Assembly (NCBI GenBank): GCA_937942965.1
Contig: CALDGN010000235.1
Coordinates: forward strand, 1 to 10,301
Direction of reading: 5' to 3'
DNA from: an uncultured Acidimicrobiales bacterium
Lineage (GTDB): Bacteria; Actinomycetota; Acidimicrobiia; Acidimicrobiales; UBA10347
Length of the DNA stretch: 10,301 bases
A program made the translations under genes and the position numbers. Positions 5,367-10,301 of the stretch are shown here, one piece after another. Each line of letters opens with the position of its first letter. Position 1 is the stretch's first letter. The notes under the pieces were generated by a model. That model did not search any database. It was not told where the DNA came from and saw only the letters and a program-made list of their open reading frames with translations.

Positions 5367-6310
5367 CCGAGCTGGTTGGGCGCTCCGAGATTGAGGCTGC
5401 CGCGGGCAATATCGCAGGGATCGTGCGTCGTACGCCGACCATCGACCCGGGCGTCGGGTTCCATGACACAGGCGCCGACGTCGTCTGCAAGCTCGAGTTG
5501 TTGCAACACACTGGCTCGTTCAAGCCTCGCGGGGCACTGCAGCGCGCTCTCACGAGCGAGGTCCCCGCGAGCGGGCTCATTGCCGCTTCGGGCGGCAACC
5601 ACGGTCTCGCAGTCGCGTGGGTCGGTCGCCACTTGGGTGTTCCGGCGGAGATCTTCGTGCCCGAAGTTTCCCCGCCTGCCAAGGTTGCCAAACTCCACGC
5701 GCTGGGCGCGACGGTCAACGTCGTGGGTGCCCTCTACGACGACGCACTCGCCGCGTGCCGGGTGCGCCAGAGCGAAACTGGCGCCCTCGACATCCACGCC
5801 TATGACCACACCGACACGATCGCGGGCGCAGGCACCATCGCCCTCGAACTCGATGAACAGACCGGTGGTGTCGACACTGTGCTGGTCGCATTGGGCGGCG
5901 GCGGGCTGGCCTCTGGGCTCGCGGCTTGGTACGCAGGTTCCGACACGCGCGTGGTGACCGTCGAGCCCCAAACCTCGCAGTGCTACGCCGCGGCGGTCGC
6001 CGCGGGGCAACCGGTCGACGTCGAGGTATCTGGCGTCGCTGCGGACTCACTCGGTGCCCGTCGCATCGGAGCCACGAACTGGCAGGCGCTCCAGGCGGTC
6101 GGTGCGGAACCGGTCACCGTCACCGACGATGCGATTCGCTCGGCCCAACGGCGGTTGTGGAAGGAACTCCAACTCGTCGCCGAGCCCGGAGGTGCAACGG
6201 CAGCAGCTGCGCTCTGGTCCGGCGCCGTCGAGGTTGCCGGTGGCGAGCGAGTCGGCGTGATCGTCTGCGGTGCGAACTGTGATCCCGCCGCAGTGGTTGA
6301 GCCCAAGTAG
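5363..6310 (+). CDS. PLP-dependent serine/threonine dehydratase-like enzyme (fold type II)
   Basis: The 315-residue protein has the full signature of the IlvA/TdcB/serine racemase branch. GSFKPRGA carries the Schiff-base Lys (K54), SGGNHG (76-81) contacts the substrate carboxylate, GGGGLASG (178-185) forms the phosphate-binding loop, and CGANCD (302-307) contacts the pyridine ring. It has no C-terminal ACT regulatory domain, so it resembles catabolic or racemase-type enzymes more than feedback-controlled biosynthetic IlvA. The likely reaction is deamination of L-serine or L-threonine to a 2-oxo acid plus ammonia; racemase or 3-hydroxyaspartate dehydratase activity cannot be excluded. The ATG at 5363 overlaps the methyltransferase stop by four bases, and the frame extending upstream to 5276 lies inside that gene. 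Weak AGG and GGGG elements precede the start. Confidence 0.93.
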   Translation: MTELVGRSEIEAAAGNIAGIVRRTPTIDPGVGFHDTGADVVCKLELLQHTGSFKPRGALQRALTSEVPASGLIAASGGNHGLAVAWVGRHLGVPAEIFVPEVSPPAKVAKLHALGATVNVVGALYDDALAACRVRQSETGALDIHAYDHTDTIAGAGTIALELDEQTGGVDTVLVALGGGGLASGLAAWYAGSDTRVVTVEPQTSQCYAAAVAAGQPVDVEVSGVAADSLGARRIGATNWQALQAVGAEPVTVTDDAIRSAQRRLWKELQLVAEPGGATAAAALWSGAVEVAGGERVGVIVCGANCDPAAVVEPK

Positions 6311-6313
6311 ATT
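6308..6313 (+). promoter_or_regulatory. Candidate -10 box TAGATT, leaderless start at ATG 6320
   Basis: TAGATT (TANNNT) begins on the stop codon of the dehydratase gene and ends 6 nt before the ATG at 6320. No Shine-Dalgarno lies in the 9-nt gap between the genes. The downstream gene may thus be transcribed separately as a leaderless mRNA despite its tight spacing. Confidence 0.45.
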
Positions 6314-6319
6314 CTGGCC

Positions 6320-6850
6320 ATGGCCGAGCGGGTGGATGGAAGCAACGAGGAGCAGCCGCGTCCGACGTTTCCGGCGGTCGATCAGCCGACCCAACGCCCG
6401 GGCATCGGCACGGTTCGTGAGCTGATCACGCCGGGCGAAGAAGTCCCGGCTCGTCGAGCACAGAAGCGCGCCTCAATCGGAGTCGACGGCGAGCCGATCA
6501 TCGAGATCGACGTAACCGGAACCGTGCTGTACGTCGGCGGTGACTGGCTGGCACTGGTCGGGTTCACCAAGCCCGGACCAGCAGCGCTCGACGCACTGCT
6601 CAGCGGCGTCGCCGGAGCCGAGCCCGAGCAGGTGCAACGCTCGATCAGCACGGCGATCACCGAACGAACGGCCTCGGTCTGGGAGCACAAGTCGCTCTCG
6701 TCGCTGCCATTCCTTAAGATCGTGCCGATCCCATCCGCGAACCATGGCAACGTCATGCATGCGTTGGTCGGGCTAAGCAGCTCGGCGACGATCGATCAGG
6801 CTGTCGAGCCGCTCTCGATGGCTCGTCACCGGGTGACCGGCCGGAGCTAG
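6320..6850 (+). CDS. Small protein of unknown function with possible divergent PAS-like domain
   Basis: The product has 176 residues. Residues 1-50 are Pro/Glu/Arg-rich and probably disordered. Residues 57-155 look like one compact alpha/beta domain. A strand, Gly turn and strand (IIEIDVTGTVLYVGG) lead into DWLALVGFT, then a loop and a helix. Later strands (TASVWEHK, FLKIVPIPSANHGN, VMHALVGLSS) end in a short helix. This order, with a W-x-x-L-x-G-[FY]-like element and a closing strand followed by a helix, resembles a PAS sensor fold in which 'DxxGxixyv..xW.xLtGy' is typical. The resemblance is by eye only. There are no cysteines and no kinase, GGDEF or helix-turn-helix domain, so if real it would be a stand-alone sensor or protein-interaction module. 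The gene ends 12 bp from a convergent gene. Confidence 0.8.
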   Translation: MAERVDGSNEEQPRPTFPAVDQPTQRPGIGTVRELITPGEEVPARRAQKRASIGVDGEPIIEIDVTGTVLYVGGDWLALVGFTKPGPAALDALLSGVAGAEPEQVQRSISTAITERTASVWEHKSLSSLPFLKIVPIPSANHGNVMHALVGLSSSATIDQAVEPLSMARHRVTGRS

Positions 6851-6859
6851 CGCGCTCGG
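6841..6859. terminator. Imperfect hairpin between two convergent genes
   Basis: CCG(G)AGC-TAGCGC-GCTCGG forms six pairs with one bulged G across the 12-bp gap and the ends of the genes at 6850 and 6863. It could act in both directions. No T-tract is present, and GC-rich sequence makes such stems common by chance. Confidence 0.3.
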
Positions 6860-6862
6860 TCG

Positions 6863-7933
6863 CTACTTGGTTTCAACCAAGGTGCCGCTGGGCAGCGAGT
6901 CGTGGGACCACAGCAAGCGAGACGCCGGGGTCGATGTGCTCAGCGCATCAGCGGCCAGGATGATCGCGGCCGCCGTGTAGGCGGAACGCTCGCCACCGGG
7001 GAAGTTCACACGCTGCGGGAACGCCATACCTGTGAAGTACGCACCGTCGTGGTCACGGTTGATCTGGGCCCACTCGAACAATGTGTTCGCCATGGCGTGA
7101 TCGTCGACGGCGAGATAGGCGAGCACCGCTTCGCAGGTTTCGGCTGACGTGCACCAGTCCTGGTCGGCGACACACCGGACGCCTCCACCGGGGAGGATGA
7201 ACTTCTGCTCGCCAGCACGCAGGCGCTCGATGGCGCGTTCGCCGCGGACGGCACCGGTCATGACGGGGTAGTACCAGTCCATCGCCCAGCGTTCTTTGGG
7301 AGCGAAGGCGGCTTCGTTGTCGCGGATGCAGTCGATCAGACGAGCGACACCGGTCTGCCAGTCGGGGCGTTCATGGCCGAGTTCATCGGCGATCGCGAGT
7401 GCGGCCCGGATGCTGTGGTTCATCGACGACGAGCCGGTCAGAAGCGAGAACGAGAACGGGGTGCCGTCGGCATGGCGGGCCCAGACGATGTCGCCTGCCG
7501 GGCGTTGCAGCTCGAGCACCCAGTTGATGGCCTTGTCGACGACCGGCCACATGTATTCGAGCCACTCGCGTTCGCCGTGTAGCAGCCAGCGGTGCCATAC
7601 GCCGACGGCGATGTAGGCGATCGGGTTGGCGTCGAACTTGTGTTGCTCGACCTCGTCGCCCAGGTAGTACTGGTACCAGCTGCCGTCGTCTTGCTGGATG
7701 TCGACGAGCCACTGGTAGGCGAGGCGAGCCTCGTCGTGAAGTCCCGCGACGTCGAGGGCCATGGCGGTCTCGACGTGGTTCCACGGGTCGCAGTGACCGC
7801 CGGGGAACCAAGGGATCTGGCCCGAGGGAAGTTGCAGCTCGGCGATGGTTTCGCCAGTTGCGCGAATGTCGGCGCTGGTCAACAGCCCTTCGACCGACGG
7901 GATCACTAGATCGGTGGGGTGATCATGCGGCAC
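6863..7933 (-). CDS. Alpha/alpha-toroid protein, often labelled prenyltransferase-like; probably carbohydrate-related
   Basis: This is a 356-residue cytosolic protein with repeated helical pairs and aromatic/Gly motifs. These include LPSGQIPWFPGGHCDPWNHV (35-54), DIQQDDGSWYQYY (78-90), DANPIAYIAVGVWH (101-114) and DQDWCTSAETCEAVLAYL (258-275). The Q-x-x-DGSW element is what draws 'prenyltransferase/squalene cyclase' labels to such proteins. No DxDD class II cyclase motif or prenyl-protein transferase zinc site is visible. The (alpha/alpha)6 toroid is shared with glycosidases and epimerases, and the GT4 neighbour makes a sugar substrate more likely. The start is a GTG at 7933 with GAGG 6 nt upstream, overlapping the methyltransferase stop by 11 bases. 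It is the last gene of the operon. No signal peptide or membrane segment is seen. Fold class is fairly secure; function is open. Confidence 0.85.
   Translation of the reverse strand: MPHDHPTDLVIPSVEGLLTSADIRATGETIAELQLPSGQIPWFPGGHCDPWNHVETAMALDVAGLHDEARLAYQWLVDIQQDDGSWYQYYLGDEVEQHKFDANPIAYIAVGVWHRWLLHGEREWLEYMWPVVDKAINWVLELQRPAGDIVWARHADGTPFSFSLLTGSSSMNHSIRAALAIADELGHERPDWQTGVARLIDCIRDNEAAFAPKERWAMDWYYPVMTGAVRGERAIERLRAGEQKFILPGGGVRCVADQDWCTSAETCEAVLAYLAVDDHAMANTLFEWAQINRDHDGAYFTGMAFPQRVNFPGGERSAYTAAAIILAADALSTSTPASRLLWSHDSLPSGTLVETK
6866..6881 (-). terminator. Perfect inverted repeat at the 3' end of the toroid-protein gene
   Basis: CTTGGTT and AACCAAG are perfect 7-bp arms separated by 2 nt, giving a 6-bp stem with a 4-nt loop in RNA. 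The repeat covers the final sense codons just before the TAG. It may help end or protect the operon transcript, but it is short and lacks a T-tract. Confidence 0.3.
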
Positions 7934-8699
7934 GAGATGCCTCGCGGTCGCGATCGGTGTTCATAGCGTCTTTGAGGGTTGCGGGCTTCTCGGCATAGAT
8001 CACCGTGCTCTTGCCGATGACCGGGTCGAGGACCTTGCCGGCGAGCTGCAGCACCTTGGGCTGATCGGTGATCTCCCAGACGAGCAGGTCGTGGTACTTC
8101 TTCACCAGCGGGTGGTCGTTGTTCTCGATACCGACTGCGCACTTGATCCACCAGTACGGGCTGTGCAGCCCGTGGGTGTTGTGCGCATCGGTCGGACGCA
8201 ATCCGGCGCCGACCATCTTCGCTCGGAGCTCATCGCGGGTGTAGATGCGGACGTGGCCGCCGACGCTCGCGGGTGCGTGGTAGTCGCTGTTGATCATCCA
8301 GCAGATGCGCTCGGGCAGAAACGTCGGCACCGTCGCTGCGATCACACCACCGGGCTTAAGCACCCGGGTCAGTTCGTGCAGGGCGTCGATGTCGCTCGGG
8401 ATGTGCTCGAGGACTTCGCTGGCGATGATGCGATCGAACGTGTTGTCGTCGAACGGAAGCTTGGTTGCGTCGCCTGCAACCGTCGCAGTGCGGATTTCGT
8501 CCGACGAGAACTCGCCCGCTTCGGCCATCGCCGCAAAGGTGTTCTTCGTGTCGACGAGTTCGGGGATCGCCATGTCACATGCGGTCACATGGGCGCCACG
8601 ACGGATCGCTTCGAACGCATGGCGCCCGAAACCGCAACCCAAGTCGAGCAAGTGATGACCGGCCTTGAGACCCAACCGGTCATAGTCAACGGTCAGCAT
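7923..8699 (-). CDS. Class I SAM-dependent methyltransferase (Methyltransf_11 type)
   Basis: The product has 258 residues. Motif I LLDLGCGFGRHA (17-28) binds SAM, ACD (40-42) ends strand beta2, and GDATKLPFDD (76-85) is motif II. EVLEHIP (95-101) and LKPGG (114-118) complete the Methyltransf_11 pattern. The C-terminal half (125-240) is family-specific and probably shapes the acceptor site. It contains SDYHAPASVGGHVRIYT and PYWWIKCAVG; the HxR-x-Y-T-like element resembles small-molecule and sugar/lipid methyltransferases. The ATG at 8699 shares one base with the stop of the glycosyltransferase (TGATG), and GGAG lies 8 nt upstream inside that gene, so translation is coupled. It probably methylates the product or lipid carrier of the neighbouring GT4, by context only. 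Confidence 0.9.
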   Translation of the reverse strand: MLTVDYDRLGLKAGHHLLDLGCGFGRHAFEAIRRGAHVTACDMAIPELVDTKNTFAAMAEAGEFSSDEIRTATVAGDATKLPFDDNTFDRIIASEVLEHIPSDIDALHELTRVLKPGGVIAATVPTFLPERICWMINSDYHAPASVGGHVRIYTRDELRAKMVGAGLRPTDAHNTHGLHSPYWWIKCAVGIENNDHPLVKKYHDLLVWEITDQPKVLQLAGKVLDPVIGKSTVIYAEKPATLKDAMNTDRDREASRAA

Positions 8700-10108
8700 C
8701 AGTTCTGCTCCGCAACCGCAGCTTCGCTGCGCTCGGGCTGCGTAGGAGCGGTGCCGGGCTTGAACGCCCGAGGCAGCCAGCGAGATGCCTTGGTCTTCAG
8801 GCCGTCGTCGGTACTGATGATCGGATTCGCTGGGTCATAGAACTCGTCAAGCAGCGCTTCGTACTGGTCGATCGTGCGCAGAGCGGTGTGATACCAGCTC
8901 CACTTGTCGAGCACCCGTTGGCGGGCGGCCTGGCCAAGTTGTTCACCCAACTCAGGATCATTGAGCACCCGAGCGAGGGCCGCTGCAAGCACGTCGCTGT
9001 TGCCAGGCTCGACGAGCAGCGAAGACACTTCGTGATCGCCGCATACCTCGGGCAACGCGCCGCCGGTCGTGGCGACGAGGGGAGCGGCCGAGGACATCGC
9101 TTCGATCGCAGGCAGCGAGAAGCCTTCGTACAGCGACGGCACGCAGGCGACCGCACACTCGCTGTAGAGCTCGACGATGCGCTGGTCGGGCACACCGCTG
9201 ATCCACTCGACGTGGTCTTCGAGGCCGAGGCGCTCGAGCGTGTCCATCGCCTTGCCGCCCTCTTTGGGCTTGCCAATGATGACCAGGTGCGCGTCGGGAT
9301 TCTCGGTGCGCAGCTTGGCCAGCGCTTCGAGCAAGTAGTGGAGCCCCTTGAGGGCAACGTCGGCACTCGCCGTCGTCACGATGCGGCCGGGAACTCGAGC
9401 GATCTCGGGCAGCGGCTTGAACAGATCCGGGTCGACGCCTACCGGCACGACATGGATGCGGTCGGTGTTGACCTCGTGGTCGTTGCAGATGTCGCCGAGC
9501 GAAGACTCGCTCACCGTCATCACCCGCATCATGCGCTTGGCGACGCGGGTCTGCATCTTGGTGAAGGCGTACCAGCGGCGCTTGCCCCACTGCTCGGGCA
9601 GCGTGCGGGCGTGCTCGATTTCGAGCTTGCGGTCCACGGTGATCGGATGGTGAATCGTTTCGAGCACCGGCATGCCAGCTTGCTGCAGGGCGAGGATGCC
9701 GTAGCCGAGCGTCTGGTTGTCGTGGATCAGGTCGAAGTCGTCGAGGCGGTCCTTGAGCTCGTTCCACGCTCGCAGGCTGAACGACATCGGCTCGGCGAAG
9801 CTGCCGATGATGTGGCTGCCGGTCTCGGCCAGGTCGGCGAAGCTCTTGACTTCCCAGAAGGCTGGCATGCGGCCGGGGAAGTGCTCGTTCCAGATGTCGA
9901 GGCTGGGCAGCTTGTGCAGCTGAATGTCGTCGTCGACCTCGGGGTAGGGCTGACCGCTGAAGACCTCGACGTGATGGCCAAGATCGGTAAGCGCTCGAGC
10001 GAGGTGGCGGGTGTAGACGCCTTGGCCGCCGCAGTGGGCCTTGCCCCGATAGGTGAGCAGTGCGATGCGCAGCGATGCGCCGGGCGCTGGCCGAGTGCGT
10101 GCAGTCAT
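8699..10108 (-). CDS. GT4-family glycosyltransferase (GT-B fold)
   Basis: From the ATG at 10108 the product has 469 residues. The N-terminal Rossmann domain starts RIALLTYRG and has the glycine-rich GGQGVYTRHLA acceptor loop (28-38). The linker carries TIHHPIT (151-157), TVSESS (198-203) and VPVGVDPDLF (221-230). The C-terminal nucleotide-sugar domain has the E-x7-E motif EGFSLPAIE (328-336) followed by ATTGGALPEV, which places it in GT4, retaining enzymes using NDP- or GDP-sugars. Donor and acceptor cannot be read from the sequence. The tail beyond 430 is polar and probably disordered. A TTG at 10189 would add 27 residues, but these precede the conserved fold and lie upstream of the predicted transcription start. 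GGGA lies 4 nt before the chosen ATG. It is first of a three-gene operon. Confidence 0.93.
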   Translation of the reverse strand: MTARTRPAPGASLRIALLTYRGKAHCGGQGVYTRHLARALTDLGHHVEVFSGQPYPEVDDDIQLHKLPSLDIWNEHFPGRMPAFWEVKSFADLAETGSHIIGSFAEPMSFSLRAWNELKDRLDDFDLIHDNQTLGYGILALQQAGMPVLETIHHPITVDRKLEIEHARTLPEQWGKRRWYAFTKMQTRVAKRMMRVMTVSESSLGDICNDHEVNTDRIHVVPVGVDPDLFKPLPEIARVPGRIVTTASADVALKGLHYLLEALAKLRTENPDAHLVIIGKPKEGGKAMDTLERLGLEDHVEWISGVPDQRIVELYSECAVACVPSLYEGFSLPAIEAMSSAAPLVATTGGALPEVCGDHEVSSLLVEPGNSDVLAAALARVLNDPELGEQLGQAARQRVLDKWSWYHTALRTIDQYEALLDEFYDPANPIISTDDGLKTKASRWLPRAFKPGTAPTQPERSEAAVAEQN

Positions 10109-10301
10109 GTGGTCCCGATCTGGCTTGTGGAGGGGGAGGTGGCGTTCACCGACGCCAACGCGGTGCGAAACCGCCAGAGTCAATAACAAATGTTATCGGG
10201 GTCTTTGTTCCCGAACGCAGCCCGTGACCTTCCCGCCCCGGTCCGCGGACACGCGCTTCCCCGCGTTCTCACCGACTCCGAACCCGGAAACCGGGAACCA
10301 G
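10109..10301. other. 193-bp upstream region of the glycosyltransferase operon, no gene seen
   Basis: No coding sequence is supported here. The stretch contains the AT-rich palindrome and -10 box described separately, two small dyads in the presumed 5' leader (GGCGT/ACGCC at 10141-10156 and GCGGT/ACCGC at 10160-10174), a 10-bp perfect palindrome GTCCGCGGAC (10241-10250), and a CCCGG-AAA-CCGGG hairpin (10283-10295) near the window edge. The last two may belong to the next gene upstream, for example as its terminator. Confidence 0.6.
10183..10196 (-). promoter_or_regulatory. AT-rich palindrome overlapping a candidate -10 box of the GT4 operon
   Basis: ATAACA-AA-TGTTAT is a perfect 6-bp inverted repeat with a 2-nt centre, and it is conspicuous because its surroundings are about 65-70% GC. 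On the minus strand it contains TAACAT (10195-10190), a TANNNT -10 box. Transcription would begin near 10183 and leave a leader of about 75 nt before the ATG at 10108. Overlap with the -10 suggests a repressor operator. No good -35 box is seen. Confidence 0.45.

Noticed and set aside
6863..7933. Terpene or squalene cyclase assignment for the toroid protein
   Set aside because: There is no DxDD motif and only one Q-x-x-DGSW-like element; the glycosyltransferase context fits a carbohydrate role better.
8888..10186. Plus-strand open frame of 432 codons opposite the glycosyltransferase
   Set aside because: It mirrors a clear GT4 gene with all family motifs. Long antisense frames are expected in GC-rich DNA, and its translation has no recognisable domain.
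10109..10189. TTG start adding 27 residues to the glycosyltransferase
   Set aside because: The added residues precede the conserved GT-B start, and the codon lies at the predicted -10 region, upstream of the likely transcription start.

Overview
The window is high-GC, gene-dense DNA with strongly GC-biased third codon positions. An F420-dependent PPOX-family enzyme, TANNNT -10 boxes placed 6-8 nt before start codons (leaderless-type initiation) and actinobacterial-style lipoproteins point to a high-GC actinobacterium. An Acidimicrobiia/Ilumatobacter-like lineage is my best guess, by inference only. I see no tRNA, rRNA, IS element, integrase, phage gene or CRISPR array; this looks like ordinary chromosome.

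Layout. (1) 1-1550, plus strand: the 3' end of a NuoF/formate-dehydrogenase-beta-like flavoprotein, coupled by an ATGA overlap to an unusual Fe-S protein. That protein carries a 2Fe-2S domain, a 2x[4Fe-4S] domain and the N-terminal [4Fe-4S] domain of a molybdopterin oxidoreductase, then stops before any catalytic domain. (2) 1643-2497, plus: an acidic lipoprotein of unknown function. (3) 2538-4101, minus: an SLT-type lytic transglycosylase lipoprotein followed by a small F420-dependent PPOX enzyme. (4) 4189-6850, plus: a GtrA-family membrane protein, a class I methyltransferase coupled to a PLP-dependent serine/threonine dehydratase-like enzyme, and a small protein with a possible divergent PAS-like domain. 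(5) 6863-10108, minus: a tightly overlapping operon of a GT4 glycosyltransferase, a SAM methyltransferase and an alpha/alpha-toroid protein. A 193-bp upstream region holds a palindrome over a candidate -10 box.

How the genes may work together. The first pair belongs to an NAD-linked redox complex of the formate dehydrogenase/Nuo type, whose remaining subunits must lie upstream or elsewhere. The GT4-methyltransferase-toroid operon looks like a small pathway building and modifying a glycan or glycolipid, and GtrA and the lytic transglycosylase also concern the envelope. No clearly new defence or mobile system is visible. The points most worth a second look are the truncated FdhA/NuoG-like subunit, the possible PAS-like protein, the three-gene glycan operon, and the leaderless-type promoters with dyads in the short intergenic gaps.
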